From Homarus americanus (lineage: Eukaryota; Arthropoda; Malacostraca; Decapoda; Nephropidae): a stretch of DNA of 64,000 bases. Made by a program: the position numbers and the translations under genes. Of the stretch, positions 11,084 to 22,806 are shown piece by piece. The notes beneath the pieces are model-generated. The model saw only the letters and a list, made by a program, of their open reading frames with translations. It was not told the DNA's origin and did no database searches. Within the stretch, counting starts at the first letter, position 1, and every line of letters begins with the position of its first letter. The stretch lies in contig NW_024724368.1 in assembly GCF_018991925.1 (NCBI RefSeq), positions 6,040,545-6,104,544 of the forward strand, given 5' to 3'.

Positions 11084-11919
11084 TCATCCATGGATGAAGG
11101 ATAGCTCAGGTGGGTCAGCTAGATGCTGAGGGACCTGCTGGGGAGTCTGGACACCCACAACGGTGTTAAAACCTCTTTTGGAGGCTTGTTGCCTTGGCCA
11201 TTTTAGGACAACGTGAGGAAAGAGCTTGGTACTGACGAGCCAATGATCAGATCCGCAGTGGTTTGAGCAAAACATGACTTGGGTGATGAGGACATCTCGG
11301 CGATCTCCTTCTCAGACAATGATTTATTCAATGAGATGCCAGTGTTTCGATCGTGGGTGTTGCCACGAAGCCTTGAACATGTCGGCCTTCCTAAACAAGG
11401 TATTGGCGATAGTGAGGTTGTGTGCATCACAATTGCTGAGGAGGAGTAGGACGTTGGGATTGCACTTTCCTAGTCCATTTCTCCCTATAATTATCTGCCA
11501 AATGTCAGCATCTCTGTCAACTCTGGCATCGAAGTCACCTAGGAGCACACTCTTATCGTCTTTGGGGATAAAGGTTAGCACTCTGTCGAGGTCGGCGTAA
11601 AAGGCCTCATTGATGTCATCTTCTACACCCAGTCTTAGGGCATGTACACTGATGAAGCAGGCATGCTGTGAGTGATTTAGTTGGACTAGGAGTGTAATGA
11701 GGCGCTCGTTGAACTCGTCAGACATTTCAGTTAGCCTATTGAGGATGCATTGGCGGATGGCAAACCAACTCCATAAATGCAGTTTCTCTCTGCGGCAGGC
11801 TTACCCGACCAGAAAAAGGTATAACCAGACCCCCGTTCTGTGAGTACACCCTCGTCTGCGAGCCGCGACTCTCTAATGACTGCAATGTCGATGTTATATC
11901 TAGCCAGCTCTTTTGCCAC
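11084..11919 (-). pseudogene. LINE APE-like endonuclease fragment
   Basis: The frames carry ELARYNIDIAVIRESRL (N-terminal sheet), VLLGDFDARVDRD (catalytic Asp motif, normally GDFNAR) and CGSDHWLVSTKL (catalytic SDH). They lie in different frames with stops between, so the endonuclease is inactive. Confidence 0.85.
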
Positions 11920-11974
11920 AGGAGCGGTTCTTCTTTCAGGAGGCTCATTTTATTTTTAATTTTCGTATTTCTTT

Positions 11975-12090
11975 ATGGTACTTAATAATAATAATAATAA
12001 TAAATCGTAAACAAAATTGTTAATAGAAATAAAATAAAATAAAATTATAATGATAATAATATTTACAGTAATAATAATAATAATAATAAA

Positions 12091-12152
<62 letters not shown>

Positions 12153-12290
12153 GTGTTAATATTATTATCATTATTATTTTATTTAAATTTTTTTTTTATT
12201 ATTAACAATTTTATTTACTACGATTTATTATTATTATTACTAATATTATTATTATTAAGTGCCATAAAAAATACGAAAATAAAAAAATAA
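11975..12290. repeat. AT-rich (TTA)n tract
   Basis: Long TTA/AAT trinucleotide runs with poly-T. Similar tracts precede LINE tails at 27.6 and 60.3 kb. Confidence 0.85.
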
Positions 12291-12295
12291 AATAA

Positions 12296-12514
12296 AGTTG
12301 TGTTGTGTTGTCAATAGAAAGAGAAACAATTGAGACCCTGCAATTGTGTGTAAATGAAGCAGAAAGTCAGATCAGCAACCTGGGACTTGGTCACAATTTT
12401 TGTGATGCCATATGGCAGCAGGGTCTACCATTAGACAACACATTATGCTTCCAATATCTTCCCAGGCGGTAGTACCTCCCTGTTTGGTAGCTGCCTACTA
12501 CCTACTACTTGGAG
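12296..12514. repeat. Dispersed repeat, copy 1
   Basis: Nearly identical, in inverted orientation, to 27383-27605. It ends in a (CTACTAC)n-like tail that abuts the truncated PIN/FEN-like pseudogene at about 12515, so this insertion or its junction removed the gene's 3' part. Confidence 0.8.
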
Positions 12515-13523
12515 CTGCCTAAAGATTCTCAAGAACAGTGGCTTTGCCAACGCCAAACAGCAAGGCAACATTGTCACACCCAGATAGGCCATGCATTGCC
12601 AGAAGCTGTGGGGCAATCTTGGTGTGTGTCGTTGCTGTTGCTGCTACATCAATCATGGCTCTGTCTGGACGAGTGGCTCCCATGGTCAATTGGCAGCTGA
12701 GGCCAAGTTTGTGGAGGAGGAGCCCGAAGACGTCTGTATCATCACATAATACATTTATGCTTGTGGCCCCATTTTCTGCAAGGTTCGCCATTTGTTGTAC
12801 GATGATAACGTCTGCCTCTTCGTGGTAAGTTGTTAAATCACTCCTCCGCCGAAGGACAACACCACTGACTTGTACGGGTATTGGATATGTACCGGTTATG
12901 ATTAGCTTGGTCTTGTTCTAAAGTCCTCTTCTGATCAATTCTTCACAGACTATGTTGATGAGCTGGACTTTATTACCAGCTACCGTCAGGACTGTTTTCT
13001 GCGGTGGCAGAGAACTCTGTGGATTGAGGCGATGGTGCTGAATGACATGTTGACCAGCTCGTGTCGATCTTGTCGAAATCTTAATGCTGTAGTTCATGTA
13101 GCGGTCTAAGATGACGAATACATCATTGTCCACGTAGTCCTGGGTAGTTCCCTTGTAGGGCCAGTGCACACACCACAGAATGGCACATCCATCAATGATG
13201 AGGATTTGTGTATCCGGTGATAGACGGACGGAAACCAACTCTTGGAATTTCTTCTTGAGTGTCGACTTTGAACTGGCAATGAGCATACCTCGGGACTCTG
13301 TGAACATGGGTGTTGGAAGAGGAGCTAGCTCGTACTTGAGGACAGTTGTTAGTTCTACGTCCCTCGCTTGGTGTAGACCCAACAATCTGTAGTAGATGAG
13401 ATTAATGTCATACACATCTTTGCCTGATACTCTCATGGACTTCTTCTTGATTTTCATTGTGATGAATTTCTTCGAAAGTGGACCATGGACCCCTGATGGC
13501 AAGGAGTTATCAAAAGACACCAT
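12515..13523 (-). pseudogene. PIN/FEN-like nuclease-family gene, broken (type I)
   Basis: One frame runs from ATG at 13523 (MVSFDNSLPSGVHGP) for 201 codons to TAG at 12918-12920, then continues in the same frame to 12519. Acidic motifs resemble FEN/XPG-like PIN domains: IIDGCAILW, ILDRY, HEEADVIIVQQ, CDDTDVFGLLLH and GLSGCDNVALLFGVGK. From memory, proteins with this DDTDVFVLLL plus SGCD signature are common, unnamed and multicopy in invertebrate genomes. The amber stop is shared with the copies at 49.1 and 62.0 kb, so it predates duplication, and the 3' end is cut at about 12515. Nuclease activity is inference. Confidence 0.75.
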
Positions 13524-13651
13524 CTGTGCTTTGCCTCAGTCAACAGCTTGTGAACATTCACGGATTCAGGACCAACCTTTCCAGTGACGATGATCATGAC
13601 ACCACAAAGAGTGATCATTCCTTCCTAACAGACTACATCATGTTATTACAG

Positions 13652-13724
13652 GTTTCCGTAGTGTAGTGGTTATCACGTGCGCCTCACACGCGCAAGGTCC
13701 CCGGTTCGATCCCGGGCGGAAACA
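13652..13724 (+). tRNA. tRNA-Val (CAC)
   Basis: A 73-nt cloverleaf with acceptor GTTTCCG/CGGAAAC, discriminator A, anticodon stem TGCGC/GCGCA and loop CTCACAC giving anticodon CAC (reads GUG). The B box is GGTTCGATCCC. TTTT at 13735-13738 is a likely Pol III stop. The gene diverges from the pseudogene at 13523. Confidence 0.98.
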
Positions 13725-13921
13725 CGATTATCCATTTTATGAAAGTTAAAAATCATCACATTATGTAGTGTAACGAGATCTGTTTAGCACTGTGAACATT
13801 TTCCTGTGTTTGTTTTGTAGAGCCAGTGTGTTTATGCTTGTACAGACTGTGTTTGTTTAATATTTTAACACGAACTATGATATTTGTTTGTTCACAATAC
13901 AAGTCATCTATTTAGTCATAA

Positions 13922-14248
13922 GTTACTACTACTTTGCTGTCACTCGGAATCGATTATGACGATCATCCAGCTATGATACAATGATGTGAGTTATTAAGGA
14001 TGTCACCTTCGTTGGTGAGTTCCGAGCTGACTAAAGAGGCCGATACGGGAACCTTCAGGGTCGATCACAGATGTTGCACATGTGAGGGGCTACATCTAGT
14101 GCGGGAGGGGCGGCGGCAGCGTCTTTCTGGCGTTGGCGCTTGTCTGCCTCGTTATGCAGTCGGGCTAACTCGAAATTATTGACACCTTCTTGGGTGGTGA
14201 TCCTCCAAGCGTTACGGTGTGGAGTAATCTTCTCCCAGGTGAGGGGCT
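13922..14248 (-). mobile_element. LINE 3' end, unit 1
   Basis: Begins (LINE 3' tail) with (TAC)n-like ACTACTAC and reads on the - strand through the 3' UTR to a zinc-finger C-terminus related to CNICGRP..RIGLFSH and a HRNAWR..TQEGVNNFEL segment. It is the same family as 9582-11950, severely 5'-truncated. Confidence 0.8.
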
Positions 14249-14249
14249 A

Positions 14250-14273
14250 ACACACACACACACACACACACAC
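14250..14273. repeat. (CA)n, unit 1
   Basis: Twelve CA units. The homologous tract is 24 units long in units 2 and 4 and about 10 in unit 3, showing independent length change after duplication. Confidence 0.95.
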
Positions 14274-14576
14274 CTACCTCTCCCTCCCTCACACTAACAT
14301 ACAATTTACATATAAAATCTTTGTTGTTATTATTTCTCCAAAGAAAGACACACATAAATAATAATACCAACAGACAAATTTACCACCACAACAAGGACCA
14401 GTCAACACCACCTGCCCAACACAGTTAATAGTGAAGCAACACCAGTCAAAACATTTCTCCCTTTTATTATTATGAATTTTCCCATCATTATACAGGATGG
14501 TCGTTATCAGGAGCAAAAATAACTCACTCTATTATTTCGTTGTTAATCTCTCTCTTTGAATGTTGTTGACATGTTG

Positions 14577-14724
14577 GATCCCCTTGAGAGTAAACACCCT
14601 ACTTTATTTCACTTGAATAAAAATCCTCGCCATTATCGGGGGAGGTTACGTTAGAATAGTGTTAGATCTACGGTAGTTTAATCATGAGGTGAAATAAGGT
14701 AGGGTGTCTAATCTTCAGGTAATC
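14577..14724. mobile_element. MITE-like element, unit 1
   Basis: The right end GGTGTCTAATCTTCAGGTAA is intact. The left end has diverged (GATCCCCTTGAGAGTAAACA) compared with units 2 and 4. About 148 bp, non-coding. Confidence 0.6.
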
Positions 14725-14917
14725 ACAGATATTTCCTGTTTTGGTGTTCCTCTTCCACAACAAGATCCCTAAATCTAACATATTTACCTCTGGTTCCTTA
14801 CACAACGCAGCAACATCCACCTACACCAAGTAAACAAACTAAAAAATCTAAGCCATGATCTATTTTCTGTTTTTAGAACCAAATGAAAATTCAGGAACAT
14901 TTTAGATGTATTTAAGA

Positions 14918-14989
14918 AGCAGAGTGGCGCAGTGGAAGCGTGCTGGGCCCATAACCCAGAGGTCCGTGGATCGAAACCACGCTCTGCTA
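14918..14989 (+). tRNA. tRNA-iMet (CAT)
   Basis: Intact initiator cloverleaf with A1-U72, T loop ATCGAAA and three G-C pairs closing the anticodon stem (GGG/CCC). A TTTTT Pol III terminator lies at about 15001-15005. D-loop variant GCAGTGG. Confidence 0.98.
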
Positions 14990-15189
14990 TATTCGACTCA
15001 TTTTTGTGTCGGTGTCTGTGGGAAGGAGTGATGTGGTTAACTGACAAGGCGGTGTAACACTGGATCAGAATGCTGGAGACTGAACCAAGGACACGACAGG
15101 GAATTAGTTTGTGTGAAAAGTCGCACTGATGACGAACATATTTAAGGTTAATTCATTCACCAAATTATACCCAGAGATCGAGCCGGTAC

Positions 15190-15335
15190 ACCCAGTGGTC
15201 ACTACACTAAATGACTCTAAACCAGTGATCACTATACTCACCACCTACACCTTGGGATCACTACACTCACCACCTACACCTTGGGATCACTACACTCACC
15301 TCCCACACCCAGTGGTCACGACACTTAATATATCA
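15190..15335. repeat. Spacer minisatellite, unit 1
   Basis: Imperfect repeats of CACCTACACCTTGGGATCAC with ACACTCAC joints. Copy number differs between units, and it gives the short Thr/Leu-rich frames seen here. Confidence 0.85.
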
Positions 15336-15658
15336 CACCAAATGGTCGATACTTTTACCAGCCCACACTCAAAGGTCACTATACACCTGCCTACACTTAA
15401 TTACCCAAACCCAACCATCGCTACACTTACCTACACCCACCTGTGTTAATACTACCGCCTTATACCCAAACGTATGTCTCACAGTAACCAATATTGGGAT
15501 CACCAAAAGAATTACCACCAGCATATTTCACCTGATGATTAAACACCTTAACGCTAACTTAACTAAATTAAAAAAAATGGACGATCAAAATTAAATACAC
15601 GAACCAATCTACAGACTATGTGCTTGTTTTTTCTACAAACAGCGTCTTAGTTATTATA

Positions 15659-16240
15659 CTGGACTTTATTTCCGGTTACCGTCAGGAGTGATTTCTGTGG
15701 TGACAGAGGACTCTGTGGATTCAGGCGATGGTGCTAAATGTTATGTTGACCAGCTCGTGTAGATCTTGTCGCACTCTTAATACGGTCGAAGATGACGAAT
15801 ACATAAGTCTGTTTAGTTCGCCGGAGAATGAAGGAGCAGACATTGTCCACGTAGTCCTGGATAGTTCCCTTGTATGGCCAGTGCACACACCACATAATGG
15901 CACATCCATCAATGATGAGCATTTGTGTATCCGGTGATAGACGGACGGAAACCAACTCTTGGAATTTCTTCTTGAGTGTCGACTTTGAACTGGCAATGAG
16001 CATACCTCGGGACTCTGTGAACATGGGTGTTGGAAGAGGAGCTAGCTCGTACTTGAGGACAGTTGTTAGTTCTACGTCCCTCGCTTGGTGTAGACCCAAC
16101 AATCTGTAGTAGATGAGATTAATGTCATACACATCTTTGCCTGATACTCTCATGGACTTCTTCTTGATTTTCATTGTGATGAATTTCTTCGAAACTGGAC
16201 CATGGACCCCTGATGGCAAGGAGTTATCAAAAGACACCAT
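15659..16240 (-). pseudogene. PIN/FEN-like gene fragment (type II), unit 1/2
   Basis: Starts at the same ATG as the type I copies (MVSFDNSLPSGVHGPVSKK) and stays open 168 codons to a stop after TRAGQHNI. It keeps a CSFILRRTKQTYVFVIFDR segment that type I copies lack, but has lost the following RYMNYSIK segment. Homology to the gene ends at about 15659, so the acidic DDTD and SGCD half is absent. Non-functional. Confidence 0.75.
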
Positions 16241-16369
16241 CTGTGCTTTGCCTCAGTCAACAGCTTGGTGAACATTCACGGATTCAGGACCAACCTTTCC
16301 AGTGACGATGATCATGACACCACAAAGAGTGATCATTCCTTCCTAACAGACTACATCATGTTATTACAG

Positions 16370-16442
16370 GTTTCCGTAGTGTAGTGGTTATCACGTGCGC
16401 CTCACACGCGCAAGGTCCCCGGTTCGATCCCGGGCGGAAACA
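16370..16442 (+). tRNA. tRNA-Val (CAC)
   Basis: Identical in the gene body to the copy at 13652. The 3' flank reads CTATTATCC rather than CGATTATCC, then TTTT. Confidence 0.98.
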
Positions 16443-16635
16443 CTATTATCCATTTTATGAAAGTTAAAAATCATCACATTATGTAGTGTAACGAGATCTG
16501 TTTAGCACTGTGAACATTTTCCTGTGTTTGTTTTGTAGAGCCAGTGTGTTTATGTACAGACTGTGTTTGTTTAATATTTTAACACGAACTATGATATTTG
16601 TTTGTTCACAATACAAGTCATCTATTTAGTCATAA

Positions 16636-16955
16636 GTTACTACTACTTTGCTGTCACTCGGAATCGATTATGACGATCATCAGCTAGATACAATGATGTG
16701 AGTTATTAAGGATGTCACCTTCGTTGGTGAGTTCGAGCTGACTAAAGAGGCCGATACGGGACCTTCAGGGTCGATCACAGATGTTGCACATGTGAGGGGC
16801 TACATCTAGTGCGGGAGGGGCGGCGGCAGCGTCTTTCTGGCGTTGGCGCTTGTCTGCCTCGTTATGCAGTCGGGCTAACTCGAAATTATTGACACCTTCT
16901 TGGGTGGTGATCCTCCAAGCGTTACGGTGTGGAGTAATCTTCTCCCAGGTGAGGG

Positions 16956-16957
<2 letters not shown>
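16636..16957 (-). mobile_element. LINE 3' end, unit 2
   Basis: Carries the - strand frame TPHRNAWRITTQEGVNNFEL followed by a basic linker and MCNICDRP (zinc-finger start), then the LINE 3' UTR down to the ACTACTACT tail at 16638. Confidence 0.8.

Positions 16958-17005
<48 letters not shown>
16957..17005. repeat. (CA)n, unit 2
   Basis: Twenty-four CA units directly at the LINE fragment's inner border. Confidence 0.95.
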
Positions 17006-17008
<3 letters not shown>

Positions 17009-17306
17009 CCTCTCCCTCCCTCACACTAACATACAATTTACATATAAAATGTTTGTTGTTATTATTTCACCAAAGAAAGACACATAAATAATAATGCCAA
17101 CAGACAAATTTACCACCACAACAAGGACCAGTCACCACCACCTGCCCAACACAGTTAATAGTGAAGCAACACCAGTCAAAACATTTCTTCCTTTTATTAT
17201 TATGAATTTTCCCATCATTATACAGGATGGTCGTTATCAGGAGCAAAAATAACTCACTCTATTATTTCGTTGTTAATCTCTCTCTTTGGATGTTGTTGAC
17301 ATGTTG

Positions 17307-17454
17307 GATCACCTGAAGATTAAACACCCTACTTTATTTCACTTGAATAAAAATCCTCGCCATTATCGGGGGAGGTTACGTTAGAATAGTGTTAGATCTA
17401 CGGTAGTTTAATCATGAGGTGAAATAAGGTAGGGTGTCTAATCTTCAGGTAATC
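17307..17454. mobile_element. MITE-like element, unit 2 (best preserved)
   Basis: Left terminus GATCACCTGAAGATTAAACA and right terminus TGTCTAATCTTCAGGTAATC are near-perfect inverted complements. The inverted match continues through CCCTACTTTATTTCAC/GTGAAATAAGGTAGGG, about 36 bp in all. The interior is about 75 bp and non-coding. Confidence 0.75.
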
Positions 17455-17647
17455 ACAGATATTTCCTGTTTTGGTGTTCCTCTTCCACAACAAGATCCCT
17501 TAATCTAACTTATTTACCTCTGGTTCCTTATACAACGCAGCAACATCCACCAGCACCAAGTACACAAACTAAAAAATCTAAGCCATGATCTATTTTCTGT
17601 TTTTAGAACCAAATAAAAATTAGGAAATATTTTGTCTATACTTAAGA

Positions 17648-17719
17648 AGCAGAGTGGCGCAGTGGAAGCGTGCTGGGCCCATAACCCAGAGGTCCGTGGA
17701 TCGAAACCACGCTCTGCTA
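17648..17719 (+). tRNA. tRNA-iMet (CAT)
   Basis: Gene body identical to the copy at 14918, with initiator features intact. TTTTT follows at about 17731. Confidence 0.98.
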
Positions 17720-17919
17720 TATTCGACTCATTTTTGTGTCGGTGTCTGTGGGAAGGAGTGACGTGGTTAACTGACAAGGCGGTGTAACACTGGATCAGAA
17801 TGCTGTAGACTGAACCAAGGACACGACAGGGAATTAGTTTGTGTGAAAAGTCGCACTGATGACGAACATATTTAAGGTTAATTCATTCACCAAATTATAC
17901 CCAGAGATCGAGCCGGTAC

Positions 17920-18085
17920 ACCCAGTGGTCACTACACTAAATGACTCTAAACCAGTGATCACTACACTCACCACCTACACCTTGGGATCACTACACTCAC
18001 CACCTACACCTTGGGATCATTACTCATCATCTGCACCTTGGGATCACTACACTCACCTCCTACACCCAGTGGTCACGACACTTAA
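17920..18085. repeat. Spacer minisatellite, unit 2
   Basis: Same CACCTACACCTTGGGATCA repeat as in unit 1, with an extra ATTACTCATCATCTGCACCT variant. Confidence 0.85.
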
Positions 18086-18415
18086 TATATCACACCAAAT
18101 GGTCGATACTTTTACCAGCCCACACTCAAAGGTCAATATACACCTGCCTACACTTAATTACCCAAACCCAGCCATCGCTACACTTACTTACACCCACCTG
18201 TGTTAATGCTACCGCCTTATACCCAAACGTATGTCTCACAGTAACCAATATTGGGATCACCAAAAGAATTAGCACAAGCATATTTCACCTGATGATTAAA
18301 CACCTTAACGCTAACTTAATTAAATTAAAAAAAATGGACGATCAAAATTAAATACACGAACCAATCTACAGACTATGTGCTTGTTTTTTCTACAAACAGC
18401 GTCTTAGTTATTATA

Positions 18416-18994
18416 CTGGACTTCATTTCCGGTTACCGTCAGGAGTGATTTCTGTGGTGACAGAGAACTCTGTGGATTCAGGCGATGGTGCTAAATGTTA
18501 TGTTGACCAGCTCGTGTAGATCTTGTCGCACTCTTAATACGGTCGAAGATGACGAATACATAAGTCTGTTTAGTTCGCCGGAGAATGAAGGAGCAGACAT
18601 TGTCCACGTAGTCCTGGATAGTTCCCTTGTATGGCCAGTGCACACACCACATAATGGCACATCCATCAATGATGAGCATTTGTGTATCCGGTGATAGACG
18701 GACGGAAACCAACTCTTGGAATTTCTTCTTGAGTGTCGACTTTGAACTGGCAATGAGCATACCTCGGGACTCTGTGAACATGGGTGTTGGAAGAGGAGCT
18801 AGCTCGTACTTGAGGACAGTTGTTAGTTCTACGTCCCTCGCTTGGTGTAGACCCAACAATCTGTAGTAGATGAGATTAATGTCATACACATCTTTGCCTG
18901 ATACTCTCATGGACTTCTTGATTTTCATTGTGATGAATTTCTTCGAAAGTGGACCATGGACCCCTGATGGCAAGGAGTTATCAAAAGACACCAT
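18416..18994 (-). pseudogene. PIN/FEN-like gene fragment (type II), unit 2/3
   Basis: Same truncation as 15659-16240, with one Lys codon missing (MKIKKSM instead of MKIKKKSM). That deletion is shared with 21160-21738, so units 3 and 4 are closest relatives. Confidence 0.75.
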
Positions 18995-19123
18995 CTGTGC
19001 TTTGCGTCAGTCAACTGCTTGGTGAACATTCACGGATTCAAGACCAACCTTTCCAGTGACGATGATCATGACATCACAAAGAGTGATCATTCCTTCCTAA
19101 CAGACTACATCATGTTATTACAG

Positions 19124-19196
19124 GTTTCCGTAGTGTAGTGGTTATCACGTGCGCCTCACACGCGCAAGGTCCCCGGTTCGATCCCGGGCGGAAACA
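19124..19196 (+). tRNA. tRNA-Val (CAC)
   Basis: Gene body identical to 13652. TTTT begins 10 nt past the end. Confidence 0.98.
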
Positions 19197-19393
19197 CGAT
19201 TATCCATTTTATGAAAGTTAAAAATCATCACATTATGTAGTGTAACGAGATCTGTTTAGCACTGTGAACATTTTCCTGTGTTTGTTTTGTAGAGCCAGTG
19301 TGTTTATGCTTGTACAGACTGTGTTTGTTTAATATTTTAACACGAACTATGATATTTGTTTGTTCACAATACAAGTCATCTATTTAGTCATAA

Positions 19394-19709
19394 GTTACTA
19401 CTACTTTCCTGTCACTCGGAATCGATTATGACGATCATCCAGCTATGATACAATGATGTGAGTTATTAAGGATGTCATCTTCGTTGTTGAGTTCCGAGCT
19501 GACTAAAGAGGCCGATACGGAACCTTCATGGTCGATCACAGATGTTGCACATGTGAGGGGCTACATCTAGTGCAGGAGGGGCGGCGACAGCGTTGGCGCT
19601 TGTCTGCCTCGTTATGCAGTCGGGCTAACTCGAAATTATTGACACCTTCTTGGGGTGGTGATCCTCCAAGCGTTACGGTGTGGAGTAATCTTCTCCCAGG
19701 TGAGGGGCT
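19394..19709 (-). mobile_element. LINE 3' end, unit 3
   Basis: As in unit 2 but with a 1-nt gain near 19651 (TTGGGGTGG) and a short deletion in the basic linker, so the zinc-finger frame is more disrupted. Confidence 0.8.
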
Positions 19710-19710
19710 A

Positions 19711-19731
19711 ACACACACACACACACACACC
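19711..19731. repeat. (CA)n, unit 3
   Basis: About 10 CA units, the shortest of the four homologous tracts. Confidence 0.95.
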
Positions 19732-20034
19732 TACCTCTCCCTCCCTCACACTAACATACAATTTACATATAAAATCTTTGTTGTTATTATTTCACCAAAG
19801 AAAGACACACAAATAATAATAATACCAACACACAAATTTACCACCACAACAAGGACCAGTCACCACCACCTGCCCAACACAGTTAATAGTGAAGCAACAC
19901 CAGTCAAAACATTTCTTCCTTTTATTATTATGAATTTTCCCATCATTATACAGGATGGTCGTTATCAGGAGCAAAAATAACTCACTCTATTATTTCATTG
20001 TTAATCTCTCTCTTTGAATGTTGTTGACATGTTG

Positions 20035-20182
20035 GATCCCCTTGAGAGTAAACACCCTACTTTATTTCACTTGAATAAAAATCCTCGCCATTATCGGGGG
20101 AGGTTACGTTAGAATAGTGTTAGATCTACGGTAGTTTAATCATGAGGTGAAATAAGGTAGGGTGTCTAATCTTCAGGTAATC
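20035..20182. mobile_element. MITE-like element, unit 3
   Basis: Right terminus intact; left terminus has the same diverged GATCCCCTTGAGAGTAAACA as unit 1. Units 1/3 thus share one variant and units 2/4 the other. Confidence 0.6.
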
Positions 20183-20375
20183 ACAGATATTTCCTGTTTT
20201 GGTGTTCCTCTTCCACAACAAGATCCCTAAATCTAACTTATTTACCTCTGGTTCCTTACACAACGCAGCAACATCCACCTACACCAAGTACACAAACTAA
20301 AAAATCTAAGCCATGATCTATTTTCTGTTTTTAGAACCAAATGAAAATTCAGGAACATTTTAGATGTATTTAAGA

Positions 20376-20447
20376 AGCAGAGTGGCGCAGTGGAAGCGTG
20401 CTGGGCCCATAACCCAGAGGTCCGTGGATCGAAACCACGCTCTGCTA
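20376..20447 (+). tRNA. tRNA-iMet (CAT)
   Basis: Intact initiator gene identical to 14918. Immediate flanks also match that copy (TTTTAGATGTATTTAAGA upstream). Confidence 0.98.
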
Positions 20448-20669
20448 TATTCGACTCATTTTTGTGTCGGTGTCTGTGGGAAGGAGTGACGTGGTTAACT
20501 GACAAGGCGGTGTAACACTGGATCAGAATGCTGGAGACTGAACCAAGGACACGACAGGGAATTAGTTTGTGTGAAAAGTCGCACTGATGACGAACATATT
20601 TAAGGTTAATTCATTCACCAAATTATACCCAGAGATCGAGCCGGTACACCCAGTGGTCACTACACTAAA

Positions 20670-20830
20670 TGACTCTAAACCAGTGACTCACTCACTACTC
20701 ACCACCTACACCTTGGGATCACTACACCTTGGGATCACTACTCATCATCTACACCTTGGGATCACTACACTCACCACCTACACCTTGGGATCACTACACT
20801 CACCTCCCACACCCAGTGGTCACGACACTT
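20670..20830. repeat. Spacer minisatellite, unit 3
   Basis: CACCTACACCTTGGGATCAC repeats, with a partial duplication giving adjacent CACCTTGGGATCACTA copies. Confidence 0.85.
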
Positions 20831-21159
20831 AATATATCACACCAAATGGTCGATACTTTTACCAGCCCACACTCAAAGGTCACTATACACCTGCCTACAC
20901 TTAATTACCCAAACCCAACCATCGCTACACTTACCTACACCCACCTGTGTTAATACTACCGCCTTATACCCAAACGTATGTCTCACAGTAACCAATATTG
21001 GGATCACCAAAAGAATTACAAGCATATTTCACCTGATGATTAAACACCTTAACGCTAACTTAATTAAATTAAAAAAAATGGACGATCAAAATTAAATACA
21101 CGAACCAATCTACAGACTATGTGCTTGTTTTTTCTACAAACAGCGTCTTAGTTATTATA

Positions 21160-21738
21160 CTGGACTTCATTTCCGGTTACCGTCAGGAGTGATTTCTGTG
21201 GTGACAGAGAACTCTGTGGATTCAGGCGATGGTGCTAAATGTTATGTTGACCAGCTCGTGTAGATCTTGTCGCACTCTTAATACGGTCGAAGATGACGAA
21301 TACATAAGTCTGTTTAGTTCGCCGGAGAATGAAGGAGCAGACATTGTCCACGTAGTCCTGGATAGTTCCCTTGTATGGCCAGTGCACACACCACATAATG
21401 GCACATCCATCAATGATGAGCATTTGTGTATCCGGTGATAGACGGACGGAAACCAACTCTTGGAATTTCTTCTTGAGTGTCGACTTTGAACTGGCAATGA
21501 GCATACCTCGGGACTCTGTGAACATGGGTGTTGGAAGAGGAGCTAGCTCGTACTTGAGGACAGTTGTTAGTTCTACGTCCCTCGCTTGGTGTAGACCCAA
21601 CAATCTGTAGTAGATGAGATTAATGTCATACACATCTTTGCCTGATACTCTCATGGACTTCTTGATTTTCATTGTGATGAATTTCTTCGAAAGTGGACCA
21701 TGGACCCCTGATGGCAAGGAGTTATCAAAAGACACCAT
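21160..21738 (-). pseudogene. PIN/FEN-like gene fragment (type II), unit 3/4
   Basis: Nearly identical to 18416-18994, including the single-Lys deletion and the stop after TRAGQHNI. Truncated, lacking the second half of the family domain. Confidence 0.75.
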
Positions 21739-21867
21739 CTGTGCTTTGCCTCAGTCAACAGCTTGGTGAACATTCACGGATTCAAGACCAACCTTTCCAG
21801 TGACGATGATCATGACATCACAAAGAGTGATCATTCCTTCCTAACAGACTACATCATGTTATTACAG

Positions 21868-21940
21868 GTTTCCGTAGTGTAGTGGTTATCACGTGCGCCT
21901 CACACGCGCAAGGTCCCCGGTTCGATCCCGGGCGGAAACA
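21868..21940 (+). tRNA. tRNA-Val (CAC)
   Basis: Gene body identical to 13652, with the same TTTT terminator spacing. Confidence 0.98.
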
Positions 21941-22137
21941 CGATTATCCATTTTATGAAAGTTAAAAATCATCACATTATGTAGTGTAACGAGATCTGTT
22001 TAGCACTGTGAACATTTTCCTGTGTTTGTTTTGTAGAGCCAGTGTGTTTATGCTTGTACAGACTGTGTTTGTTTAATATTTTAACACGAACTATGATATT
22101 TGTTTGTTCACAATACAAGTCATCTATTTAGTCATAA

Positions 22138-22456
22138 GTTACTACTACTTTCCTGTCACTCGGAATCGATTATGACGATCATCCAGCTATGATACAATGA
22201 TGTGAGTTATTAAGGATGTCACCTTCGTTGGTGAGTTCAGAGCTGACTAAAGAGGCCGATACGGGACCTTCAGGGTCGATTACAGATGTTGCACATGTGA
22301 GGGGCTACATCTAGTGCGGGAGGGGCGGCGGCAGCGTCTTTTTGGCGTTGGCGCTTGTCTGCCTCGTTATGCAGTCGGGCTAACTCGAAATTATTGACAC
22401 CTTCTTGGGTGGTGATCTTCCAAGCGTTACCGTGTGGAGTAATCTCCCAGGTGAGC

Positions 22457-22457
<1 letters not shown>
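22138..22457 (-). mobile_element. LINE 3' end, unit 4
   Basis: Same LINE end as in the other units. The - strand frame reads TPHGNAWKITTQEGVNNFEL then MCNICNRP. Confidence 0.8.

Positions 22458-22505
<48 letters not shown>
22458..22505. repeat. (CA)n, unit 4
   Basis: Twenty-four CA units. Confidence 0.95.
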
Positions 22506-22508
<3 letters not shown>

Positions 22509-22806
22509 CCTCTCCCTCCCTCACACTAACATACAATTTACATATAAAATCTTTGTTGTTATTATTTCACCAAAGAAAGACACATAAATAATAATGCCAA
22601 CAGACAAATTTACCACCACAACAAGGACCAGTCACCACCACCTGCCCAACACAGTTAATAGTGAAGCAACACCAGTCAAAACATTTCTTCCTTTTATTAT
22701 TATGAATTTTCCCATCATTATACAGGATGGTCGTTATCAGGAGCAAAAATAACTCGCTCTATTATTTCGTTGTTAATCTCTCTCTTTGGATGTTGTTGAC
22801 ATGTTG

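Larger units (their letters stand above)
9582..11950 (-). mobile_element. Degenerate non-LTR retrotransposon (LINE)
   Basis: Read on the - strand in order: an APE-type endonuclease N-terminus (about 11919-11324), the endonuclease GSDHWLV motif (about 11250-11230), reverse transcriptase pieces (10861-10370, including YADD at 10480-10491), a C-terminal RT tail with YRAVVLPALLYG (about 10150-10100), and GHVTRMDNSRLPKQL (about 9930-9885). The 3' end is a (TAG)n-like tail near 9582-9595. The RT thumb-to-zinc-finger order matches LINEs ending in a CCHH-type finger, seen intact in other copies here. Several frameshifts, stops and an internal deletion between endonuclease and RT make it dead. Confidence 0.88.

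Noticed and set aside
15870..16109. 79-codon frames opposite the PIN/FEN-like pseudogene
   Set aside because: Antisense shadows of the family frame, repeated in every copy.
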